A stretch of DNA of 64,000 bases, from the NCBI RefSeq assembly GCF_000972785.3, contig NZ_CP011253.3, positions 1,922,001-1,986,000 on the forward strand. Reading direction: 5' to 3'. The position numbers were made by a program, and so were the translations under genes. A model generated the notes under the pieces. That model saw nothing but the letters and a program-made list of their open reading frames with translations, did not search any database and was not told where the DNA came from. Shown here in pieces: positions 22,345-31,155 of this stretch. Every line of letters starts with the position of its first letter. Within the stretch, counting starts at the first letter, position 1. Origin of the DNA: Pandoraea oxalativorans. GTDB taxonomy: Bacteria > Pseudomonadota > Gammaproteobacteria > Burkholderiales > Burkholderiaceae.

Positions 22345-23547
22345 ATGTACCCCGAACGCGTTTTCTCCGGCATGCGACCGACCGGTCGTCTGCACCTCGG
22401 CCACTATCACGGCGTGCTCAAGAACTGGATTCAGCTCCAGTCGGAGTATCCGTGCTACTTCTGCGTGGTCGACTGGCATGCGCTCACCACGCACTATGAG
22501 ACGCCTGACGTCATCGAACAGAACGTATGGGACGTACTGATCGACTGGCTGGCCGCCGGGATCGATCCGAATCAGGCCACGCTCTTCATCCAGAGCAAGG
22601 TGCCCGAGCATGCCGAACTGGCGCTGCTCATCGGCATGAGCACGCCGCTGGGTTGGCTCGAACGGGTGCCGACGTACAAGGAGCAGATCGAAAAGCTCAA
22701 GGAGAAGGACCTGTCGACGTACGGCTTCCTTGGCTATCCCGTGCTCATGGCGGCGGACATTCTCCTGTATCGCGCGCTGCATGTGCCGGTGGGCGAAGAT
22801 CAGGTGCCGCACGTGGAAATGACCCGCGAGATCGCACGTCGCTTCAATTATCTGTATGGTCGCGAAGCGGGCTTCGAAGAGAAGGCGCTGGCGGCCGCAC
22901 GCAAGCTCGGTGGCAAGCGCTCGAAGCTGTATCTCGAGTTGCGCAATGCGTATCAGGAGAAGGGCGACGACGAGGCGCTCGAACAGGCGCGCGCCATGCT
23001 GTCCGAATCGCAGTCGTTGTCGATGGGCGATCGCGAGCGTCTTTTCGGTTACCTCGAAGGCGCGCGCAAGCTGATCCTGGTGGAGCCGCAAGCGCTGTTG
23101 ACGCCGGCGTCGCGTATGCCGGGGCTCGACGGTCAGAAGATGTCGAAGTCCTATAACAACACCATCGGCTTGCGCGAAGACGCGGAATCCATCACCAAGA
23201 AAGTCCGCACGATGCCGACGGATCCTGCGCGCGTGCGTCGCACCGATCCGGGCGATCCCGACAAGTGTCCGGTGTGGCAGTTGCATCAGGTCTATAGCGA
23301 CGACGACACACGCGAGTGGGTCCAGAAGGGCTGTCGCAGCGCGGGCATCGGTTGCATCGAATGCAAGCAGCCGGTCATCGAAGGCATCCTGCGTGAGCAA
23401 CAGCCGATGCTCGAACGCGCGCAAAAGTACATGGACGATCCGTCGCTGCTGCGGGCCATCGTGGCCGACGGCTGCGAAAAGGCCCGCAAGTCGGCGCAGG
23501 AAATCATGCGCGACGTGCGTGAAGCCATGGGGCTTCAGTATTCATGA
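22345..23547 (+). CDS. trpS: Tryptophanyl-tRNA synthetase (long, with predicted iron-sulfur motif)
   Basis: Charges tRNA-Trp. 400 residues, against about 330 for E. coli. Class I signatures are HLGH (17-20) and KMSKS (265-269). An insert at about 175-240 is charged and helical. Four cysteines near the C-terminus (C308, C330, C337, C340) are spaced Cx21Cx6Cx2C. This is nearly the Cx22Cx6Cx2C motif that binds a 4Fe-4S cluster in Thermotoga maritima TrpRS, so a cluster in the anticodon-binding part is predicted. The stop overlaps the next gene (ATGA). Confidence 0.96.
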   Translation: MYPERVFSGMRPTGRLHLGHYHGVLKNWIQLQSEYPCYFCVVDWHALTTHYETPDVIEQNVWDVLIDWLAAGIDPNQATLFIQSKVPEHAELALLIGMSTPLGWLERVPTYKEQIEKLKEKDLSTYGFLGYPVLMAADILLYRALHVPVGEDQVPHVEMTREIARRFNYLYGREAGFEEKALAAARKLGGKRSKLYLELRNAYQEKGDDEALEQARAMLSESQSLSMGDRERLFGYLEGARKLILVEPQALLTPASRMPGLDGQKMSKSYNNTIGLREDAESITKKVRTMPTDPARVRRTDPGDPDKCPVWQLHQVYSDDDTREWVQKGCRSAGIGCIECKQPVIEGILREQQPMLERAQKYMDDPSLLRAIVADGCEKARKSAQEIMRDVREAMGLQYS

Positions 23548-24155
23548 TGGCCGACGTCGTGACGGTCGCTGCCTCGGGTGCCGCACATGGCACGGGTGCG
23601 CCGTCTGCGTGGCTGGTGCGCTGGGCGCATCTCATCGCGCCGGGCGCGCGCGTGCTCGATCTTGCGTGCGGGCATGGACGTCACGCCCGCTGGCTTGCCG
23701 GGCGGGGTGTGCACGTGATGGCGGTCGATCGCGACGACGCAGCGCTTGCCACGATGGCAACGCTGCCGAACGTGACGACGCTCAGCGCCGATCTGGAAGG
23801 CGCGCCGTGGCCGCTGGCGGCGCACGCGCCGTTCGACGCCGTCATCGTCACTAACTATCTGCATCGTCCGCTGCTTGCGCAAATCGCTGCGAGCGTAGCG
23901 CCGGGCGGCGTGCTGATTTACGAAACCTTTGCCCAGGGAAACGAAAGGTACGGGAAACCGTCCAATCCGCTGTTTCTGCTGGCGCCGGGCGAGTTGCTCG
24001 ACGTCGCGCATGCGGCGGGCCTGCGTGTCGCGGCTTACGAGGATGTCACGCTGCCCGCGCCGCGTGCGGCGTGTGTGCAGCGAATGTGCGCAACACGCGC
24101 GGCGGTCCCCGGGGAAAACCCCGGCATCGCCGCCCTGTACGAGGCGACAGCGTAA
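23544..24155 (+). CDS. Class I SAM-dependent methyltransferase
   Basis: 203 residues, Rossmann-like. SAM motif I is VLDLACGHGRHARWLA (about 38-53), an acidic residue ends beta-2 (AVDRDD), and motif IV-like FDAVIVTNYLHR follows. The family resembles TehB-like small methyltransferases; the substrate is not identifiable. Its ATG overlaps the trpS TGA, so translation is probably coupled; ATG 23547 directly after is an alternative. Confidence 0.85.
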   Translation: MMADVVTVAASGAAHGTGAPSAWLVRWAHLIAPGARVLDLACGHGRHARWLAGRGVHVMAVDRDDAALATMATLPNVTTLSADLEGAPWPLAAHAPFDAVIVTNYLHRPLLAQIAASVAPGGVLIYETFAQGNERYGKPSNPLFLLAPGELLDVAHAAGLRVAAYEDVTLPAPRAACVQRMCATRAAVPGENPGIAALYEATA

Positions 24156-24197
24156 TCCGCTACAATCCACCCTTATCGCTGAATTGTTCGATCAACC

Positions 24198-25115
<918 letters not shown>

Positions 25116-25166
25116 GCTGTCGTTCAGGCACCCGGGTTCGATTGCCCACCCATTTTTTTGCGACTC

Positions 25167-26309
25167 ATGAAACGAATCGTCAGTAATTCCGTAGCTCGTC
25201 CCGTGCTGGCATGGGCCGCTATTGCCTCGTTGGCCCTCGTCGCCGGATGCAGCTCGCTGTCGAGCGCCTTGTCTTCGGACAAGGTCGACTACAAGAGCTC
25301 GAAGACCGGCCCCTCGCTCGACGTCCCGCCGGATCTGACGAACGTTCAGGCCGCTGACCGCAAGTACGTGACGCCGGGCGGCACCGCCACGCTGTCGACC
25401 TACGAGACGCAGCAGAAGGTCGTTGCCGCCAATCCGACGGACACGGTGCTGCCCGCCGTGCCGGGCATGAAGGTGGTGCGCGACGGCAACGAGCGTTGGC
25501 TCGTGATTCAGAAGCCGGCCGGCGAGCTGTGGCCGACGCTGCGCGAATTCTGGCAGGAAAACGGTTTCGTGCTGACGATCGACTCGGCCGATACCGGCGT
25601 GATGGAAACCGACTGGGCGGAGAACCGGGCCAAGCTGAATCAGGACATCATCCGCGATCTGCTGGGCAAGGTGCTCGACGGTCTGTATTCGACCGGCGAA
25701 CGCGATCGTTTCCGTACCCGTGTCGAGCGTGATCCGAACGGTGGCACGGACGTCTACATCACGCATCGTCGCATGGTGGAAGTGTTCACGAACTCGCAGA
25801 AGGACACGACCAAGTGGGAGCCGGCGCCGAACGATCCGGGTCTCGAAGCCATCATGCTCACGAAGCTGATGCAGCGCTTCGGTGCGCAGGCCGATCAGGC
25901 CAAGGCCCAAGTCGAAAGCGCGAAGGCGGGCGGTCCGACCAGTCAGGTCGTGAAGACGGCCGATGCGTCGTACCTCGACATCAACGAGCCGTTCGACCGC
26001 GCATGGCGTCGTGTGGGTGTGGCGCTCGATCGCGGTAACTTCACTGTGGACGACCGTGACCGCGCGAAGGGCCTGTATTTCGTGAGCTATGTCGACCCGG
26101 CATCGCTGGCGAAGGACAACGGTTTCTTCTACAGCCTGTTCCATGCGAAGGAAGTGCAGGATCAGAAGAAGGCCAAGAAGTACAGCGTGAACGTACAGGG
26201 TCGCGGCGACAGCCAGACGCGCGTGCAGGTGCTCGACGACAAGGGTAACGTCGACAACTCGCAGATCGCGCAGACGATCATCAGCGTGATCGGCAACCAG
26301 CTCCGTTAA
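25167..26309 (+). CDS. bamC: Outer membrane assembly lipoprotein BamC
   Basis: 380 residues from ATG 25167 (MKRIVSNSVARP); a TTG three codons upstream is less likely. The signal peptide ends in a lipobox LVAGC. The unstructured N-terminal segment after the cysteine holds the conserved LDVPPDLTN motif that contacts BamD. Two helix-grip domains follow, the second around GGTDVYITHRRMVE and the later DRGNFTVDDRDRAKGLYFVSY segment. Part of the BAM complex that inserts beta-barrels in the outer membrane. Confidence 0.93.
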   Translation: MKRIVSNSVARPVLAWAAIASLALVAGCSSLSSALSSDKVDYKSSKTGPSLDVPPDLTNVQAADRKYVTPGGTATLSTYETQQKVVAANPTDTVLPAVPGMKVVRDGNERWLVIQKPAGELWPTLREFWQENGFVLTIDSADTGVMETDWAENRAKLNQDIIRDLLGKVLDGLYSTGERDRFRTRVERDPNGGTDVYITHRRMVEVFTNSQKDTTKWEPAPNDPGLEAIMLTKLMQRFGAQADQAKAQVESAKAGGPTSQVVKTADASYLDINEPFDRAWRRVGVALDRGNFTVDDRDRAKGLYFVSYVDPASLAKDNGFFYSLFHAKEVQDQKKAKKYSVNVQGRGDSQTRVQVLDDKGNVDNSQIAQTIISVIGNQLR

Positions 26310-26316
26310 GGCGGGC

Positions 26317-27108
26317 GTGCGGTTCGCCAGTCTAGGCAGCGGCAGCGAAGGTAATGCCCTGCTGGTGGAGGCGTCGGAAGGCGCTTCCACGACACGCATT
26401 CTCCTCGATTGCGGTTTCTCGATGCGAGAGGTCGAGCGTCGCCTCACGGCACGCTCGATCGACGTGGCGTCGCTCGACGCCATTGTCATCACGCATGAAC
26501 ACGCCGATCACATCGGCAGTGCACTTTCCCTCACACGCAAGTATCGAATCCCGCTCATCATGAGCTGGGGAACGGGGCAGGCCGTCAAGGTCGCCACGAC
26601 GCTCTCTGTCGAGGACAGCCACGCGCTCGTGCGGTGGTGTCGTTCCGACGAGCGCCTGACGGTGGGCGGCCTGGAGCTGCATCCCTATACCGTGCCCCAC
26701 GACGCGCGCGAGCCTCTGCAATTCGTGTTCTACGACGGTGCTCGCCGCTTGGGTGTGCTGACCGATGCCGGGTGTCCGACGGCGCACGTCATCGCTACGC
26801 TGGGCGGTTGCGACGCGTTGGTGCTCGAATGCAATCATGACCGCGAGATGCTGGCCAACAGCAAATATCCGCCGTCGCTCAAGGCGCGCATCGGTGGCAC
26901 CTATGGGCATCTGGCGAACGCCGCTGCTGCGGAGATTCTCGGGGCGATCGACCGGGCAAAACTTCAGCGTGTGGTCTGTGCGCATTTGAGTGAGCAGAAC
27001 AATACGCCGGAACTGGCGATGGCGGCGATGACCGCAGTCATCGGCACAGAGGCCACAGAGATCCTGGTGGCGACGCAGGCGGGCGGATTCGACTGGCTGA
27101 TGTGCTAA
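26317..27108 (+). CDS. MBL-fold metallo-hydrolase (YycJ/WalJ-like)
   Basis: 263 residues from GTG 26317, 7 bp after the bamC stop. Metallo-beta-lactamase fold with the ligand motif THEHADH (H60, H62, D64, H65) and further ligands expected in YTVPHDA, LTDAGCPT and AHLSEQNN. The N-terminal MRFASLGSGSEGNALLVE is the standard start of the YycJ group, for which exonuclease roles have been proposed. It may share a transcript with bamC. A terminator follows at 27186. Confidence 0.88.
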   Translation: MRFASLGSGSEGNALLVEASEGASTTRILLDCGFSMREVERRLTARSIDVASLDAIVITHEHADHIGSALSLTRKYRIPLIMSWGTGQAVKVATTLSVEDSHALVRWCRSDERLTVGGLELHPYTVPHDAREPLQFVFYDGARRLGVLTDAGCPTAHVIATLGGCDALVLECNHDREMLANSKYPPSLKARIGGTYGHLANAAAAEILGAIDRAKLQRVVCAHLSEQNNTPELAMAAMTAVIGTEATEILVATQAGGFDWLMC

Positions 27109-27185
27109 GGCGTCTCGCAGCGTGCGCCGTTCGTCGGTGTGATGTATGTGATGCGAGGCGTGCAAATACGAAACGTACAGACGTA

Positions 27186-27216
27186 AAAAAGCCGGTCGGA
27201 AGACCGGCTTTTTTTG
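27186..27216. terminator. Bidirectional terminator
   Basis: The stem AGCCGGTC/GACCGGCT (27190-27197 with 27202-27209) has loop GGAA, an A6 run before and T7 after. It separates the converging MBL hydrolase and alanine-rich lipoprotein genes. Confidence 0.9.
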
Positions 27217-27242
27217 CTCAACTGCCTTGCGGCAGCGAGAGC

Positions 27243-27500
27243 TTACTTGCTGGCAGCAGCGTCAGCAGCCGAAGCAACGGCGTCAGCAGCAGCACCAGCA
27301 GCCGAAGCGGCCGTGTCAGCAGCAGCACCGGCAGCCGAAGCAGCCGAATCAGCAGCAGCGCCAGCAGCCGAAGCGGCGTCCGAAGCAGCCGTAGCAGCCG
27401 AAGCGGCAGCGTCAGCAGCCGGAGCAGCGGCTTCTTCCTTCTTGCCGCAGGCGGTCAGGGCGATAGCCAACAACGAAGCGACGAGGAGAGACTTCTTCAT
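27243..27500 (-). CDS. Small alanine-rich lipoprotein with 11-residue repeats
   Basis: 85 residues from ATG 27500 with AGGA 7 bp upstream. The signal peptide MKKSLLVASLLAIALTAC ends in a lipobox with Cys18 followed by GKKEE. After that, almost all residues are Ala, Ser, Asp and Gly in an 11-residue repeat of the form D[S/T]AASAAGAAA, repeated about four times. This predicts a long amphipathic helix. The DNA shows a matching 33-bp period. Function unknown; a periplasmic spacer or envelope-anchored helix is inference. Similar short Ala-rich lipoproteins occur in Burkholderiaceae. Confidence 0.85.
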   Translation of the reverse strand: MKKSLLVASLLAIALTACGKKEEAAAPAADAAASAATAASDAASAAGAAADSAASAAGAAADTAASAAGAAADAVASAADAAASK

Positions 27501-27679
27501 GATCACGTCCTTTTATGGTAGAAGACAAGCGAATTGAATATTAGTTACGGTAATACGCTCTTGCCAGCGCAAAGCCGATTGCGAGACATTGGCAATTGAG
27601 GATTACCCTTGGTCATGCAAGCTGCTTGGCGAGAAATTATATTGGGTTTTCCCCAAGGCGTCACGTCAATCTCGCGGAT

Positions 27680-28900
27680 TTACCCCGCTTTTTTCCTTAC
27701 GGCGCGCAACTTTCGCACGCCTTTCGCGTCGGGTCCAAGCAGCAGCCATCCCGAAGCATACCAATCGTACAGAATTTCAACGATTTCTTGGTCTTTTTGC
27801 TCGAAATCCGCACATTCTGCTGCATCCAGCTCGCGCTGATCTGCAAGGATTCGTAATGTAGATCGCGCACTGATAGGCACTTCAAGTGGTTCGCCGTTGA
27901 CGAAGTACCGGTTGCGTCGATACAACAATTGCGTCTTCGCCGAGAGCGTCACGCCTCGTGTAGATACTTCGTGCACGAAGCGTGATGTCGAAAGCGGCTT
28001 CTCGGGGGGATCGAAAAACACATGCGACTTCGGTTCGCTCAGCCATCGCCCCAGGAAATCTTCGACTTCCTTTTGCCCCCAGCGCACACGTTCGAGCTGC
28101 GAGATGAGTGTGTCGATCATCGCATCGGGCAGTGCGGCCGGATGTTTGACGGCGGGTTGCTTCGGATCCGCGTATCGCCCAGCGAAATGACGCGCAAACG
28201 GCAGGTCGGCGGCGTTTTCCGCGAGGTAATACAGGAAGTTCTGAAGCATCTCCTGTTCGAGCGGCGCGCGGAATCCGATGGAGTACGTCATGCACTCGCC
28301 TTCGGCCACGCCATCGTGCGCGTAGCCCGGCGGCAGATACAGCATGTCGCCCGGCTCCAGTACCCATTCCTCTTCGGCCTCGAAGTTTTTCAGAATGCGC
28401 AGCGGCACGTCGTCCAGCCACGTCGTGTCGCGTTGCGCTCCGATGCGCCAGCGGCGCTTGCCGTGCGCTTGCAGCAGAAACACGTCGTACGAATCGAGGT
28501 GCGGGCCGACGCCGCCGCCGTCGCTCGCGTAGCTGATCATCACGTCGTCGAGACGCGCGTCGGGAATGAAGCGAAACCGTTGCATGAGGGCGTCGACCGC
28601 GGGCGCGTGAAGGTTCACGCCCTGCACGAGAAGCGTCCATTGCTTGCGCGTGAGCGGCGGCAGAGCGTCGATGTCGAACGGGCCGTGATCGAGTTGCCAG
28701 CGTTTGCGCGCATGGGTGATGAGGCGGGACTCGACATCGTCCTGCGCAGCAAGGGCGAACAGCGCCTCACGCGAGAGCGGTGCGGAAAAGCCCGGGATCG
28801 CCTGACGGATGAGCAACGGGCGCTTGTGCCAGTAGCGCTTCATGAAAGCGTCGGGAGCGAGGCCGCCGAGCAACGGCAATGGGGAGCGAGAGGTCGTCAT
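27680..28900 (-). CDS. JmjC-like ribosomal oxygenase (YcfD/RoxA family)
   Basis: 406 residues from ATG 28900. A 2-oxoglutarate/iron(II) oxygenase of the cupin/JmjC type; E. coli YcfD hydroxylates an arginine of ribosomal protein L16. The iron ligands are visible: H134 and D136 in GPHLDSYDV, and H195 in PPGYAHDG. The N-terminal PDAFMKRYWHKRPLLIRQA segment is typical. The C-terminal part (about 280-406) matches the winged-helix-like extension of the family. It is divergent from the slyD-type gene with about 65 bp between. Confidence 0.92.
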   Translation of the reverse strand: MTTSRSPLPLLGGLAPDAFMKRYWHKRPLLIRQAIPGFSAPLSREALFALAAQDDVESRLITHARKRWQLDHGPFDIDALPPLTRKQWTLLVQGVNLHAPAVDALMQRFRFIPDARLDDVMISYASDGGGVGPHLDSYDVFLLQAHGKRRWRIGAQRDTTWLDDVPLRILKNFEAEEEWVLEPGDMLYLPPGYAHDGVAEGECMTYSIGFRAPLEQEMLQNFLYYLAENAADLPFARHFAGRYADPKQPAVKHPAALPDAMIDTLISQLERVRWGQKEVEDFLGRWLSEPKSHVFFDPPEKPLSTSRFVHEVSTRGVTLSAKTQLLYRRNRYFVNGEPLEVPISARSTLRILADQRELDAAECADFEQKDQEIVEILYDWYASGWLLLGPDAKGVRKLRAVRKKAG

Positions 28901-28935
28901 TCGTGGGAGCCGGGCCGCTGTCATACGGCTGCGCG

Positions 28936-28941
28936 TATAAT
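28936..28941 (+). promoter_or_regulatory. Candidate -10 box for the SlyD-type gene
   Basis: A perfect TATAAT lies 24 bp before ATG 28966. The -35 is not obvious, so only the -10 is claimed. Confidence 0.45.
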
Positions 28942-28965
28942 GCGGGCTGTTTTTCGGAGAGTTTG

Positions 28966-29493
28966 ATGAAGATCGAAAAGAATACCGTCGTCTCGGTGAC
29001 TTACAAGTTGTCGGACGCTCAGGGCAACCTGATCGAAGAAAGCGGCGCCGAGCCGATGGTCTATCTGCACGGCGGCTATGATGGCACGTTCCCCAAGATC
29101 GAGGAAGCGCTCGATGGTCAGGACGTCGGCTTTGAGACCCAACTGCAACTGGAGCCGACGGACGCCTTCGGCGACTACGATTCCGAGCTGATCAAGATCG
29201 AAGAGCGCGGCCGTTTCCCGGATCCGCTCGAAGTCGGCATGCAGTTCGAAGGCACGCCGGAAGATGGCGACGAAGAGGCCGACACGCTGATTTACACGGT
29301 GACCGACGTGGCCGACGACAAGGTCGTACTCGACGGCAATCACCCGCTCGCGGGCATGGCACTGCGCTTCGAACTGAAGGTGACGGACGTGCGTCAGGCC
29401 ACCGAAGAGGAAATCGAGCACCAGCACGCGCATGGCGCGTCGGGTCTCGAGATCGTCGACGAGGACGAAGACGACGCGCCCACGCTGCATTAA
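28966..29493 (+). CDS. slyD: FKBP-type peptidyl-prolyl isomerase, SlyD family
   Basis: 175 residues from ATG 28966 (MKIEKNTVVSVTYKL). The split FKBP fold is interrupted by an insert-in-flap domain (about 70-125), as in SlyD. The core motif YLHGGYDGTFPKIEEALDGQDVG is standard. The C-terminal tail has a few histidines (EHQHAHG) then a very acidic end, and lacks the long metal-binding His/Cys tail of E. coli SlyD, so nickel binding should be weaker. Folding helper in the cytoplasm. Confidence 0.9.
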   Translation: MKIEKNTVVSVTYKLSDAQGNLIEESGAEPMVYLHGGYDGTFPKIEEALDGQDVGFETQLQLEPTDAFGDYDSELIKIEERGRFPDPLEVGMQFEGTPEDGDEEADTLIYTVTDVADDKVVLDGNHPLAGMALRFELKVTDVRQATEEEIEHQHAHGASGLEIVDEDEDDAPTLH

Positions 29494-29553
29494 TCGCGGT
29501 ACGAGCTAAGCGTCACCCCGTGACGCGGAGCGCGCGAGCAGTATGAGCAAGAG

Positions 29554-29606
29554 CGCCGGACAGGCGCATCGTGAAATGCGATGCGCCTGTCCGGCGTTTG
29601 CATTTT
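29554..29606. terminator. Strong hairpin terminator after the SlyD-type gene
   Basis: A perfect 18-bp inverted repeat (29554-29571 with 29579-29596, 7-nt loop) is followed by TTTG and a TTTT run. It lies between converging genes; a T-rich tract is seen only on the plus side. Confidence 0.8.
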
Positions 29607-29687
29607 CCAGACGTGAATTTGTGTAATGCGTGGCCGGGTAAGGCGGGCGGAAATGCGGTCCTGATCCGCATTGCGACGCAAACCGGC

Positions 29688-31148
29688 TCAGTTGCCGTGC
29701 GCCGTGCTGCGAGACGTGGCTTTCGGGAGCATCGCGGGGCCGATCGGCATGATGCCCTCGTTCGGGTCCAGGCTGATGGCGGTGTTGCTCGTCAGTCCAG
29801 AGGCCGGGTAGAGCACCGCATAGGGCACGGATGCGGGTGTTACGCTGGATGGGGTGGACGCGGTGGATGTCGATGCAGGTGTCGCCGACGGCGTCGCGTG
29901 GCTTGCGGGCGCAGCCCCGGGCACCGCAGCCGGTGCCAATATGCCACTCCCTGTCGTCGCCCGTGTCACATCCGCCCCCGAGGCGGTGCTTTGTGCGGCT
30001 GTCGCACCGCTACTGCGCTGACCGCTGACCGTTGGCGCGGCGGTGCTGTTCGGCGGCAGGAGTGCGCTCTCGAAGCGAAATAGCGAAGACGTTCGGGGAT
30101 CGACGTGTACGCGTACCCACCGATTGCTCGTGGGAGACCCGAAGGTGCTTAGCCGCGTGAACGTCTTCACCGGTGCGCCATGAGCGTCGCGCAAGGGTTG
30201 CGAGTGATGCATCGTCTTGCCGCTGTCGATCAGCAGCATCGGCCCTTTAAAGCGCGCCGCCAGGCGTTGCAACTGCGTGCGGAAGTCCTTATAGCCGTCC
30301 ACGCCGCGACGTCCTGCTCGATCCGAGAAGATGCCGCCCAGTCCGCCGCCGCGCGCTGGCTCGAACTCCGGGTCGGCCTGCGCGATGACGACCATGCCGA
30401 GCGCGTCCTTCTGCTGCGCATAGACGAGCGCATGTTGCAGCCAGACGCGCGTCGCAATGACCCGATCCTCGTACTCGCCATTGCGTCCGCCAGCCGAGCG
30501 ATAGTTATTGTTGTTGCCCGGGAGATTCACGCCGACGAAAACCACACCGCGATAAAACCATCGCACGTTCTCGTGATACTGCCGAAACCGCGCCATGTCG
30601 CTCTGACGCGTGAGGTCGAACTGCGCATAGCCGACCGGGCCGGGGCCCAGTAGCGCGTCGTCGTCGAAGGCGTGATCGCGCAGGAAGTCGAGCCGCTCCA
30701 CCGGGTTGTAGCTGCCGTCGGTTGCGCGTTCGCAATCGGCCCAATCGTTCGCGCCGGGCACGTAGATCATCGGCTTGGGCGAACTGGCCAGCAGACTCAG
30801 ACGCTGCGTGACGAGGTCGTCGCGACACGATTCCGAAACGCTTTTGAGATTGCCTGCGTGTACGACGAACGCCGCTGGGGTGTCGCCGATGCTCGCCAGT
30901 ACACTGCGCGTGACGGGCACCTCGGTGCTGTTGAACGGGGTATTGCCGAGCACCGCAAACTCGAACGGCGGTGGCTTGGCCGGTGCCTTGGGTTGTGTCT
31001 TCGCGGCGGTTCGGGTCGACGCTTTCGCGCCACCCGAGGTCGCCATCGCCGCTGTCGAGCCGATCACCAAAGAAAGCGTCACGAGACACACGACCAGCAG
31101 GCCGGTGCGGGTGTCATGCATGACGGGTGGGCGACGAAGGCTCGACAT
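29688..31148 (-). CDS. Predicted secreted calcineurin-like phosphoesterase-related protein
   Basis: 486 residues from ATG 31148, starting 7 bp after the mutS stop on the same strand. It begins with a signal or anchor helix (about 15-36, LLVVCLVTLSLVIGS) then a Lys/Pro/Ala linker. The folded part (about 60-390) has VLGNTPF, VVHAGNLKS and YVPGANDW at places where metallophosphoesterases carry DxH, GDxx and GNHD. Several ligands are therefore altered and activity is doubtful. The last 100 residues are an Ala/Ser/Thr/Pro low-complexity tail. Function unknown. Confidence 0.7.
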   Translation of the reverse strand: MSSLRRPPVMHDTRTGLLVVCLVTLSLVIGSTAAMATSGGAKASTRTAAKTQPKAPAKPPPFEFAVLGNTPFNSTEVPVTRSVLASIGDTPAAFVVHAGNLKSVSESCRDDLVTQRLSLLASSPKPMIYVPGANDWADCERATDGSYNPVERLDFLRDHAFDDDALLGPGPVGYAQFDLTRQSDMARFRQYHENVRWFYRGVVFVGVNLPGNNNNYRSAGGRNGEYEDRVIATRVWLQHALVYAQQKDALGMVVIAQADPEFEPARGGGLGGIFSDRAGRRGVDGYKDFRTQLQRLAARFKGPMLLIDSGKTMHHSQPLRDAHGAPVKTFTRLSTFGSPTSNRWVRVHVDPRTSSLFRFESALLPPNSTAAPTVSGQRSSGATAAQSTASGADVTRATTGSGILAPAAVPGAAPASHATPSATPASTSTASTPSSVTPASVPYAVLYPASGLTSNTAISLDPNEGIMPIGPAMLPKATSRSTAHGN

Positions 31149-31155
31149 AGGGGCG

